Notes under the pieces: model-generated
Databases searched by the model: none
Told to the model about the DNA's origin: nothing
Seen by the model: only the letters and a program-made list of their open reading frames with translations
Source of the DNA: an uncultured bacterium
GTDB taxonomy: Bacteria > Bdellovibrionota_C > UBA2361 > SZUA-149 > CALKYB01
Length of the DNA stretch: 8,244 nt
Direction of reading: 5' to 3'
NCBI GenBank assembly: GCA_938003565.1
Contig: CALKYB010000342.1
Location: 1-8,244, forward strand
Program-made: the position numbers and the translations under genes
Shown: positions 1-6,359 of the stretch, one piece after another
Layout of the letters: each line of letters opens with the position of its first letter
Position numbering within the stretch: the stretch's first letter is position 1

Positions 1-76
1 TGAATGATTATTTTAGCTTTAATTCTGGGTTAAGTTGTTTTTCTAAAGTAAGGTTTTTTAATACTAGGTTATATTA

Positions 77-418
77 ATGCCACTTAAATTTAGACTAAAA
101 GGTTTGGCAGAGACATTTGTTGACTCAGTTTGCTGTGATTGCTGTGGGAATGAAGGCGGCGATGAGGGTGATGAAGGGTTTAGTACAGAGATGTCTCGTG
201 TAACTTTGGATGGAATAGTAGCCGTAATTGAGTGTCTTATGTGTGGCAATATCTTCGTCCCAGATGGTCAAAAGCTTGGGGTGATAAACATGGGTCGTCT
301 ACGAGATGCAGTTGAAAATGACTCTAAGGTGACTGGATTGCCAATATTAGAAGGTGTTCAGGAAGTATCTCTTGATATAGAGAAGCTAAATGCTATTAAA
401 AATGATACCCTCCAGTAG
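77..418 (+). CDS. Small zinc-ribbon-like hypothetical protein
   Basis: I do not recognise this 113-residue protein as a named family. It has two cysteine knuckles ending in CG: a CCDCCG cluster at residues 19-24 and CLMCG at 53-57. They are about 30 residues apart, the usual layout of a four-cysteine zinc ribbon. Between them is an acidic glycine-rich stretch (residues 25-34) and a hydrophobic strand (GIVAVIE, 46-52). The C-terminal half has no cysteine and looks mixed alpha/beta. There is no signal peptide or membrane segment, so it is probably cytoplasmic. The ATG is preceded by a modest AGG at 66-68, 8 bases upstream. It ends 48 bases before the rhlE-like helicase in the same direction with no terminator between them, so co-transcription is likely. 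Metal binding is inferred from the cysteines; no function can be assigned. Confidence 0.75.
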   Translation: MPLKFRLKGLAETFVDSVCCDCCGNEGGDEGDEGFSTEMSRVTLDGIVAVIECLMCGNIFVPDGQKLGVINMGRLRDAVENDSKVTGLPILEGVQEVSLDIEKLNAIKNDTLQ

Positions 419-466
419 TTCCATAGCAGTTCCTCAAATTTTTCTTTAAAAGATACGGTTAAAAAA

Positions 467-1939
467 ATGAATAAAATCACTTCCTTTGATCAGCTAGATC
501 TGGTCGAGCCGCTTTTGCAATCATTGAAAGATGAAAACTATAGTAAGCCAACTCCAATTCAGGAGGCGGCGATACCCCTAGTACTTGATGGACATGATAT
601 CTTAGGTTGCGCACAAACTGGAACTGGTAAAACAGCGGCGTTTGCTATCCCAATTATTCAAAACCTATTCGTTAACAGAGAGGCCAATAGTGAAAGTGCT
701 CGGCCAGGTGATAAGAAAGGTCAAGTAAAGACTCTGGTTGTAACACCAACGCGAGAGCTAGCAATTCAAATTGGCGAGAGCTTTAGTAAGTATGGCTCTA
801 AAACCAAATTGAAACATAGTGTAATTTTTGGTGGAGTTAAGCAAAAAGCTCAGGTTAAGGATCTGTCTAGAGGACTTGATATTTTGGTAGCTACGCCCGG
901 TCGTCTATTAGATTTGATCGGACAGGGATTTGTCGATTTAAGCAGAGTAGAAATCTTTGTCCTGGATGAAGCAGATAGAATGTTAGATATGGGATTTATC
1001 CGCGATATCAACAAGATTATTAAGTTAATACCTGCTAAACGTCAAAGCCTCTTCTTCTCAGCTACCATGCCTAAGGATGTGGCTAAACTTGCTGATGGCA
1101 TACTGTCTGAGCCTAAGAAAATTGAAATAAAACCAGCTTCTACTACAGCGGATCTTGTTGATGACAAGTTGTTCTTCACTGATCGACCTAATAAGAAGTC
1201 TTTGTTGCTGAAGTTATTTAAAGAAGAAAATATGAAGCGAGTGATTGTTTTTACTCGCACTAAGCACGGGGCGAACAGGCTTGCTCGTCAGTTAAGTAGT
1301 AGTAATATTGAGGCTGAAGCAATTCATGGCAATAAAAGTCAGTCCACGCGACAAAGGACTTTAAAGAAGTTTTCTTCGGGTGAGATTGGTGTATTGGTGG
1401 CAACTGATATTGTTGCGAGAGGGATAGATGTGGAAGGGATCACTCATGTTGTGAATTTTGATCTACCATCCGAAGCTGAGAGTTATGTTCACCGTATTGG
1501 CAGAACTGCGAGAGCTGGTAGTTCAGGTGTTGCTTTTTCTTTCTGTGATAAGACGGAGCTGGATCTATTGCTCGATATTGAGAAGATACTCAACAGGGGT
1601 ATTGCAGTTCTAGAAGATCATCCCTTTCATTCGGAAAGTGCTCTTCTTAAGTTCAAGGAGCTGAAAGAAAGAAAATCACAAAGTCGATCAAGTCGGCCTC
1701 GAGGAAATCGGTCTGGGGGTGGTCGTGGGCAGAGAAGTGGGGGTAGACGGGGTGCCGCAGGGCAGGGTGCTTCAAGCGGCGGGCCCGGTGAAAAATCCAA
1801 CTCAGGGAACACCAGATCTGGGAAGCCTACGAAGAAGAATAGTAGCAATAATTCAAAAGCACCGAAGAGCAGAGGCAATTCAAGGTCTGGACAACAACGG
1901 CCCCCAAGCAAGGGTAAACGATCTCAGACTAAGAAGTAG
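467..1939 (+). CDS. rhlE: DEAD-box ATP-dependent RNA helicase, RhlE-like
   Basis: A complete 490-residue ATP-dependent RNA helicase that would remodel RNA duplexes or RNPs in the cytoplasm, for example in ribosome assembly or RNA decay. Motifs appear in order: Q motif (F7 and PTPIQ 28-32), motif I AQTGTGKT (49-56), Ia PTRELA (94-99), GG (122-123), TPGR (143-146), DEAD (167-170), SAT (198-200), motif IV VIVFTRTK (259-266), motif V TDIVARGID (313-321) and motif VI HRIGRTARA (342-350). All catalytic residues are present, so it should be active. From about residue 400 a long basic, low-complexity tail rich in R, G, S, N and K runs to the end, typical of RhlE tails that bind RNA non-specifically. 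The ATG follows a run of A and has only a poor Shine-Dalgarno. The subfamily (RhlE rather than SrmB or RhlB) is inferred from the short N-terminus and the tail; the DEAD-box assignment is certain. Confidence 0.95.
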   Translation: MNKITSFDQLDLVEPLLQSLKDENYSKPTPIQEAAIPLVLDGHDILGCAQTGTGKTAAFAIPIIQNLFVNREANSESARPGDKKGQVKTLVVTPTRELAIQIGESFSKYGSKTKLKHSVIFGGVKQKAQVKDLSRGLDILVATPGRLLDLIGQGFVDLSRVEIFVLDEADRMLDMGFIRDINKIIKLIPAKRQSLFFSATMPKDVAKLADGILSEPKKIEIKPASTTADLVDDKLFFTDRPNKKSLLLKLFKEENMKRVIVFTRTKHGANRLARQLSSSNIEAEAIHGNKSQSTRQRTLKKFSSGEIGVLVATDIVARGIDVEGITHVVNFDLPSEAESYVHRIGRTARAGSSGVAFSFCDKTELDLLLDIEKILNRGIAVLEDHPFHSESALLKFKELKERKSQSRSSRPRGNRSGGGRGQRSGGRRGAAGQGASSGGPGEKSNSGNTRSGKPTKKNSSNNSKAPKSRGNSRSGQQRPPSKGKRSQTKK

Positions 1940-1948
1940 CTGAGAGCA

Positions 1949-1984
1949 ACTAGCCAATATTTTTATTAAGAAATGTCGGCTAGT
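1949..1984. other. Inverted repeat between convergent rhlE and rpmB
   Basis: ACTAGCC (1949-1955) and GGCTAGT (1978-1984) form a perfect 7-bp inverted repeat with a 22-base AT-rich loop. It lies in the convergent gap and includes the rpmB stop codon and last codons. It could fold in either transcript and act as a 3' end structure. No clean U-run follows on either strand and the loop is large, so a standard intrinsic terminator is not supported. Confidence 0.3.
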
Positions 1985-2205
1985 GTCAGGCCATTGTCTT
2001 TAAGAGTTGCTGAAAGGCCTTTTTTATCGATAGTCCTTAGGATTCGGCTGGAAACTTTAACTTTAACCCATTTTCCACTTTCCGAATCAAACAAACGCTT
2101 GTTCTGAAGATTGGCGTTAAAAACTTTTTTACGTTTGTTGTTGGCCTTACTCACGTTGTTACCAGTGAGTCTACCTTTATTTGAAATCTGGCAACGTCGA
2201 GACAT
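1966..2205 (-). CDS. rpmB: 50S ribosomal protein bL28
   Basis: A 79-residue basic protein of normal length for bL28, a small component of the large ribosomal subunit. Hallmarks are the start SRRCQISNKG, the GNNVSKANNK segment (about residues 16-25) and the NLQNKRLF strand, followed by WVKVKVSSR and LRTIDKKGL near the C-terminus. The ATG has a Shine-Dalgarno AGGTG (plus-strand 2211-2215) 5 bases upstream. It stands alone here: rpmG (bL33), its partner in many proteobacteria, is not next to it. A promoter candidate and stem-loops in the leader lie upstream (see separate entries). It converges on the helicase gene. Confidence 0.96.
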   Translation of the reverse strand: MSRRCQISNKGRLTGNNVSKANNKRKKVFNANLQNKRLFDSESGKWVKVKVSSRILRTIDKKGLSATLKDNGLTLADIS

Positions 2206-2256
2206 TAGTGCACCTAAGAGATGAAAAATTAAAATAATTCGTTAAAAACTTTTTTT

Positions 2257-2299
2257 GCTAATGATTCCCATTAGCCCCCCGGCAACAGCTAGGCGGGCC
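2257..2299 (-). promoter_or_regulatory. Structured rpmB leader (two overlapping stems)
   Basis: In the rpmB transcript, GCTAATG (2275-2269) pairs perfectly with CATTAGC (2263-2257) around a 5-base loop and is followed by an A-run, so it is not a terminator. Just upstream, GCCCGCC (2298-2292) can pair with GGGGGGC (2280-2274) with one mismatch. The two stems share two bases and cannot both form fully. They sit between the promoter candidate and the Shine-Dalgarno, where translational or attenuation control of ribosomal protein genes often acts. The regulatory role is inferred. Confidence 0.35.
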
Positions 2300-2301
2300 A
2301 A

Positions 2302-2330
2302 AAAGTATCTAGTTTGAAATTTATAGTCAA
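2302..2330 (-). promoter_or_regulatory. Candidate sigma-70 promoter of rpmB
   Basis: On the minus strand TTGACT (2330-2325) is followed after 17 bases by TACTTT (2307-2302). GATACT (2309-2304, 15-base spacing) is an alternative -10. The -35 is a 5/6 match; the -10 is weaker. A GC-rich stretch (GGCCCGCC) follows at once. GC-rich discriminators are common at growth-rate-controlled and stringent promoters, which would suit a ribosomal protein gene. The predicted leader is roughly 90 bases. Confidence 0.5.
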
Positions 2331-2437
2331 GAATAGCTTATAATGAAATTGAAATAAACTTCGGTTTTATGTTGATTTTTATCCTTTTGCGGTCAAATAA
2401 GAGTTAGCTCGTCTATCAGCCAGTTCGAGATAAGGCC

Positions 2438-2455
2438 AGTCTCCTATTGGAGACT
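2438..2455. other. Perfect stem-loop just after gspK
   Basis: AGTCTCC (2438-2444) and GGAGACT (2449-2455) form a perfect 7-bp stem with a 4-base loop, 10 bases beyond the gspK stop. On the gspK strand it is preceded by a short T-run and followed by GGCCTTATC, so the U-tract of an intrinsic terminator is missing. It may be a 3' end stabiliser or processing site. Confidence 0.4.
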
Positions 2456-2465
2456 AAAACAGTCA

Positions 2466-3599
2466 CTAATACAGTTCGGTATGAGTAACTGTGGTTCGGC
2501 GACGATTGGGCCCGGATCTTTGGGCACTAATTACGGCTCGAATCCAACGAGATGAAGCTGGCATTTGTACTTTTGCTATAACGCTAAACTGATTGCTTTG
2601 GAATTTGAGGCGAGATCGGAGTTCAGCGGAAGCTTGGCTTCTTTCGAAAACCGCTCCAAGTAAGGTTCGATTGTAGAGGTTACTGGTTCGTTGTTCGAGA
2701 ATTTCAGAGATGTCCGATTCACTGAGGCCAACAGCTCTTAATACTTCAGGAGTGGCAGTATTGACGTTGACTTGTCTTGAAAATCCAAATTGGGGAGGTA
2801 CTTTGATGTGAGGGGCGATTCTTGCCAGCCGCTCCGGAGTAAATCCAGGTACAAGCAATAGTTCCGATAAACTTCTCAACCGCCTATTGAAAAACAACTC
2901 TTTATTGCTTCCAGATTCGATTCCGGACTCAGGAAAGTCTGCAGAACTTTGGTAAGCATCAGAATCTGCGTCAATCCAATCTTGGATTACAGCGACTTGT
3001 TTTTCGGGTCCGAAGGCTTCATTGCCTCGGGTAACAAATTTATCCTTCTCGTAACCTTCGGGGTAGAATCCTCCTCTTATAAAAATTTCCTTTATCGCAT
3101 TTTTCCAAAATATAGCTGGGTCGCGCGGGGTTTGGGGCGCGCCGTTTCCCCCAGCCCCCATAGGGTTACCACCACCGCCTCCAACCGAACCTCTTGTCGC
3201 TCCATGTAGGGAATTTATATCAATTTTACTGTCCTCATCGTAGATTGCCATACGAACGTCACCAGCAAACTCGTCAATTTCCAGCGATGGTACTGAAGAG
3301 ATGGAATGCCAGGGTTGAGTAAATCCGTCGGCATCTTGATCTTCAGGGTTTTTAGGAACTTCAAGAAATACCTGCCCAAAACTAACGGTGGACTTGAGCA
3401 TATAATTGCCCTGAATACTTTCACTAAAGTGCCTAGCTATTCTCTGATCAAAGTGAGCTGTATTTGCAAAGTCCAGAACCAATATAGTCGCTAGGGAGAT
3501 GACGAATATTGTCATTACTAAAGCGATACCTTCTTCACCCGAGGGCTGAGGTGGGTGATTAGAGGAGTTGGCCTTTTTTATATCTCGAATACTGTTCAT
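2466..3599 (-). CDS. gspK: Type II secretion minor pseudopilin GspK
   Basis: A 377-residue minor pseudopilin that would sit at the tip of the type II secretion pseudopilus with GspI and GspJ. It has a prepilin-type leader: a charged N-terminus, GEEG ending at residue 24, then a hydrophobic helix (about 25-45) with cleavage expected after G24. The +5 position is not Glu, as is usual for GspK. The periplasmic part shows family landmarks: DEDSKIDINSLHG (121-133), QDWIDADSDAYQ (206-217, acidic, matching the calcium-binding loop region), LRSLSELLLVPG (241-252) and NVNTATPEVLRAVG (278-291). A glycine-rich insert (about 137-153) separates the first conserved block from the rest. A good Shine-Dalgarno AAGGGG lies 7 bases before the ATG. 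The gene starts 30 bases after the HD hydrolase gene and is probably co-transcribed with it. No gspJ, gspL or other gsp gene is adjacent, which is unusual. Confidence 0.9.
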   Translation of the reverse strand: MNSIRDIKKANSSNHPPQPSGEEGIALVMTIFVISLATILVLDFANTAHFDQRIARHFSESIQGNYMLKSTVSFGQVFLEVPKNPEDQDADGFTQPWHSISSVPSLEIDEFAGDVRMAIYDEDSKIDINSLHGATRGSVGGGGGNPMGAGGNGAPQTPRDPAIFWKNAIKEIFIRGGFYPEGYEKDKFVTRGNEAFGPEKQVAVIQDWIDADSDAYQSSADFPESGIESGSNKELFFNRRLRSLSELLLVPGFTPERLARIAPHIKVPPQFGFSRQVNVNTATPEVLRAVGLSESDISEILEQRTSNLYNRTLLGAVFERSQASAELRSRLKFQSNQFSVIAKVQMPASSRWIRAVISAQRSGPNRRRTTVTHTELY

Positions 3600-3629
3600 G
3601 TGATTGCCCCTTCTTTGATCAAGCCCAAA

Positions 3630-4946
3630 CTAACGAGTCCGTCCAAGTCGTTGTTTGAGTTCTTGAGGAACCGAGAGCCATTTTCGTTTCATGACTGGTC
3701 GAGAAGATAGGATGCCAATTAATGGTTCGGCTGTCGAGGCAGATATAATTTCACCGCTGTCTAGCATAATATTTGGTGGTTTTTCCTCTGATATTGCAGT
3801 CGAACTATTAAGCCCTATTTGTTGAACATAGTATTTAGGATCATATCCCAACTGTTCTGCCTCAATCTTAGCTTTTTGAATGAGGCTGCCTCGACCTTCT
3901 AAATCAGACTCGTGTAGTCTGATAGTTTTAAATAAATTACGATCTCTTAACCTTGTAGCAAAATCTTTTAAAACGGGATCGGATGAGAAGCACCATTCGT
4001 TCAAGTGATAGGACCACCAAGATTCGGTCATTTTAAAAATAATTTCTAAATCTAACTTGGAATTGGAGGAGCTTAGGACCTGCTTTAAGGTGTTATCAAG
4101 GAAGGGTTCATTAGCTGAGCCAATCAGAGATTTAACTCGCTCAATTATCTTCTCAACTAGCATATCTGCTACCAAAAGAACTCTATGTTGATATACCTGG
4201 CGATACATTGAGTCTCTCGCTAAATAAAAGTGAGTTAAAGCATCAAGACGATTCTCGTGAATGATTAAGTGATTCTTAGGGGAGATTAGGAATGAATCTA
4301 GCAAGGCAATAACGTTGTAGCGACCGTAGCTGACACTGCACATCGCACTATCAACTATAGCCCAGTTACCACGATCAGCATTCCACCCTCCTCCAGAGAT
4401 GACTTCATGTGTCCAAGGAGGAATTTGAGAGTCTTCGAGGAGTATGGCTTGAACCATTTCGGGTAAGTCTTTAGATCTGTTTCGAAGAATTTTATTTATA
4501 AAGCTATCCTCTGCGATAACCCTAGCACTTGTTTCTTCGTGCCGGCACCCGGAGCCAGAGAACCAAATTCTCTCTGCTAGGTGAGAACCGGGGGCTGTGT
4601 GACCAATGTCGTGTAACAGAGCAGCCACTGCTACTGCATCCTTCCAGGGATCAATTTTCTCACTATGACGCCTATTAAGATTCTTCATTAGAAGTAGGGC
4701 AAGGTATGCCACTCCTAGACTGTGGCCAAAGCGGGAATGTTCAGAGAACATATAAACTAGATTAGTGTTGCCGGTTTGACGAACCTGGCGAAGTCTCTGA
4801 ACCCATTTACTCTCAAGTAAGTCCAAAATAAGTTTTTCTGATGGGATTTCCCGGTCGAAAGTAAGACATTGATGGGCTACGTCAGCGAATCTACTTGTAG
4901 AAGTCCTATAGTTGGATTGGGTCAAGGTTCTATTTCCTAAGGTCAA
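3630..4946 (-). CDS. HD-domain phosphohydrolase, SAMHD1/YwfO-like
   Basis: A 438-residue protein of the HD superfamily (COG1078 type), whose members hydrolyse dNTPs or related nucleotides. The core reads VQRLRQVRQTG (49-59), RFGHSLGV (72-79), LLHDIGH (110-116), H122, HEETSARVI (136-144) and the NADRGNWAIVD strip (189-199). H75, H112/D113 and D191 match the four metal ligands, so metal binding should be intact. The strip usually reads like DxDxxDYxxRD; here it has N189, N194, W195 and V198, so sugar or base recognition probably differs. ALTHFYLARDSMYRQVYQH (236-254) is the typical helix after the core. The start is TTG, 4 bases after the upstream stop, without a clear Shine-Dalgarno. A second TTG at 4925 (residue 8) has AGGA 9 bases upstream and is equally possible. 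No ATG fits before the core. The substrate cannot be named. Confidence 0.85.
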   Translation of the reverse strand: MTLGNRTLTQSNYRTSTSRFADVAHQCLTFDREIPSEKLILDLLESKWVQRLRQVRQTGNTNLVYMFSEHSRFGHSLGVAYLALLLMKNLNRRHSEKIDPWKDAVAVAALLHDIGHTAPGSHLAERIWFSGSGCRHEETSARVIAEDSFINKILRNRSKDLPEMVQAILLEDSQIPPWTHEVISGGGWNADRGNWAIVDSAMCSVSYGRYNVIALLDSFLISPKNHLIIHENRLDALTHFYLARDSMYRQVYQHRVLLVADMLVEKIIERVKSLIGSANEPFLDNTLKQVLSSSNSKLDLEIIFKMTESWWSYHLNEWCFSSDPVLKDFATRLRDRNLFKTIRLHESDLEGRGSLIQKAKIEAEQLGYDPKYYVQQIGLNSSTAISEEKPPNIMLDSGEIISASTAEPLIGILSSRPVMKRKWLSVPQELKQRLGRTR

Positions 4947-4950
4947 AATG

Positions 4951-6063
4951 TTATAAGGGCAAAGTGTCTACAATTTCTATTTGGTAAGCGTTGATTGCCT
5001 GAAGTTTTTGAACTTTGTTGGTGATTAACTTAATTTTGTTTATTCCCAATTCTTTAAGAATTTGAGCACCTAGGCCAAGCTCTCTGACTTGTCTATCTTT
5101 GCTGGGAGTTGGGTACCCTTGGTCTGGATTGTTAAGAGTTTGGATTTGGTTTTGAAGCAATTTTTTTTGTCGATGACGAATATAGAGAAAAACACCTGCT
5201 TCAGCCTCTCCAATTTGGGATATAGCTCTACTAATGATTTCTCTTGTTGGAAAAATAGCTGGTCCAAACAAATCTCCAAGTCGATTTTCAGCTTGAACAC
5301 GGACCACTACAGGATTTAGTTTAGGGTTTTCCCTTTGATCTACATTTCCTTTTATCAGGGCTAGGTGTTCAGTCTGATCAATTTTCGATCGAAAGACTGC
5401 CGCTCTAAGTGAGCTATTGACTTTAAGTGGTAGCTTAGCGTCTGAAATTTTTTCAACAATAATTTCAGAAGCCAGTCGTTGTTCAATAACACTGGAAATT
5501 TTAACAATAGGCAAGTTAAATTTGTCAGCTATTGTAGTGATGTCTGATGCGCTAGAAAATTCTCCGGCCTTATTTAGGACATGTGTGATTGTGGCAAAGG
5601 CGGGAAGTTCAGCCATTTTCATTAAATCTACAGCTGCTTCCGGGGCAGCGCTTTTTACTAAGACACCACCCGTTTTAGTTTGAATTGGGAAAATGTGTCC
5701 CGGCATTACGATATCCAGACGAGGATTCTTTGTGGTGGCTAAAACCCGCACGGTTCTGGCTCTATCAGATGCACTTATACCGGTGGTTACCCCGGATCTG
5801 GCTTCTACACTAACTGTGAACTCAAGTGGAGCTTTGACTTGACTTGGGTTCATCAGAGGAAGTCCTAAATCCTGAGCTATGTTTTCTGGAAGAGCTACGC
5901 AAATAACACTGTTGCCCCAATTTACGAGCTTAGATATTTGCTCCGCTCTAATATCGTGAGAAGGGGAAATGATATAGTAAGAGGAGGGACCGATGTCATC
6001 GTTGAGGATAACAGGCTTCGACTTGCGGAGATTGTCTAGACAACTAGAAATTATGTCTGTCAT
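4951..6063 (-). CDS. RibBA-like protein with both active sites degenerate
   Basis: A 370-residue protein with the order and length of bifunctional DHBP synthase/GTP cyclohydrolase II, the entry enzyme of riboflavin synthesis. The N-terminal half keeps GVTTGISASDRART (91-104), GHIFP (122-126) and EAAVDL (142-147). However, the RENEGD motif after VILNDD is replaced by PSSYYI (26-31), the metal His of GHTEA is A140, and the Glu of the CEIMN-type motif is H161. In the C-terminal half EHLALIKG (232-239), GDLFG (263-267), LGLGAQIL (329-336) and LITNK (346-350) survive. The three zinc cysteines are N260, F271 and T273, and QEGRGIG has become HRQKKLL (297-303). Neither reaction is expected. The frame is intact and the fold landmarks persist, so this looks like a maintained pseudoenzyme with a regulatory, scaffold or ligand-binding role (inference). 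It is the first gene of a tight group with the HD hydrolase (4-base gap). The ATG has no good Shine-Dalgarno. Confidence 0.85.
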   Translation of the reverse strand: MTDIISSCLDNLRKSKPVILNDDIGPSSYYIISPSHDIRAEQISKLVNWGNSVICVALPENIAQDLGLPLMNPSQVKAPLEFTVSVEARSGVTTGISASDRARTVRVLATTKNPRLDIVMPGHIFPIQTKTGGVLVKSAAPEAAVDLMKMAELPAFATITHVLNKAGEFSSASDITTIADKFNLPIVKISSVIEQRLASEIIVEKISDAKLPLKVNSSLRAAVFRSKIDQTEHLALIKGNVDQRENPKLNPVVVRVQAENRLGDLFGPAIFPTREIISRAISQIGEAEAGVFLYIRHRQKKLLQNQIQTLNNPDQGYPTPSKDRQVRELGLGAQILKELGINKIKLITNKVQKLQAINAYQIEIVDTLPL

Positions 6064-6083
6064 TTGAGTCTGACGAAAATAGG

Positions 6084-6119
6084 AACTCGTTTAATGCCTA
6101 CCAAAAAAACTAACGAGTT
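6084..6119. repeat. Inverted repeat AACTCGTT...AACGAGTT
   Basis: AACTCGTT (6084-6091) and AACGAGTT (6112-6119) are perfect 8-base inverted arms 20 bases apart, ending 20 bases before the RibBA-like start codon. A third copy of AACGAGTT is at 6471-6478 in the leader of the divergent PEP-CTERM gene, and its extended form TAAACGAGTT matches 6084-6093 over 10 bases. It could be an operator or a leader hairpin with a U-rich loop. Confidence 0.4.
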
Positions 6120-6147
6120 TAAGTTAAACCTGGAGCGAAAGGCGCCT

Positions 6148-6176
6148 ACTCTAGTTCTCCATCAAGATGAAGTAAA
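6148..6176 (-). promoter_or_regulatory. Weak candidate promoter of the RibBA-like/HD/gspK group
   Basis: On the minus strand TTTACT (6176-6171) and TAGAGT (6153-6148) are 17 bases apart, each a 4/6 match to sigma-70 boxes. A start near 6141 would give a leader of about 78 bases that includes the AACTCGTT/AACGAGTT hairpin. It is the best candidate I found for this group, but it is not strong. Confidence 0.28.
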
Positions 6177-6330
6177 ATCTCATTTAAAGTCTTGGACTTG
6201 ATTTAGTCCCGGGGCGTGCAGTGTAAAAATTACAGTCTTTTCTGGCTCGATTAATCTCGAGTCTAAGGCCCTGAAATTGCTCATCAAAGTGCAATTTTCA
6301 AGAAAAACCCCTAGAACAAGACCTCGTTTC

Positions 6331-6359
6331 TTGACAAATTGTCATTGAAATTGTATCAA
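6331..6359 (+). promoter_or_regulatory. Sigma-70 promoter of the PEP-CTERM gene, with palindrome
   Basis: A perfect TTGACA (6331-6336) is followed after exactly 17 bases by TATCAA (6354-6359, 4/6). The palindrome TGACAA-A-TTGTCA (6332-6344) overlaps the -35 box and could bind a repressor dimer. Transcription would start near 6366, leaving a leader of about 150 bases before the ATG at 6516. Confidence 0.6.

Noticed and set aside
35..62. Promoter TTGTTT-16-TTTAAT before the first gene
   Set aside because: The -35 is poor, and transcription would begin past or inside the weak ribosome binding site.
1627..1943. Open frames on both strands across the helicase tail
   Set aside because: They arise from the repetitive GC-rich tail codons; the helicase frame continues through with family-typical composition.
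2401..2460. tRNA-like remnants (GTTCGAG, TTAGCTC)
   Set aside because: No acceptor stem, anticodon arm or correct spacing can be built around them.
3627..3638. 12-base AAACTAACGAGT shared with 6107-6118
   Set aside because: A single 12-mer match within 8 kb is about what chance gives, and one copy lies across the end of a coding sequence.
6156..6188. Ten-codon leader peptide MRFYFILMEN on the minus strand
   Set aside because: It has no Shine-Dalgarno, no run of regulatory codons and overlaps the weak promoter candidate; such short ORFs arise by chance.
6064..6300. FMN riboswitch upstream of the RibBA-like gene
   Set aside because: The conserved FMN-element blocks (such as GGTGAAATTCCC and ACCGGCGGT) are absent on the minus strand.
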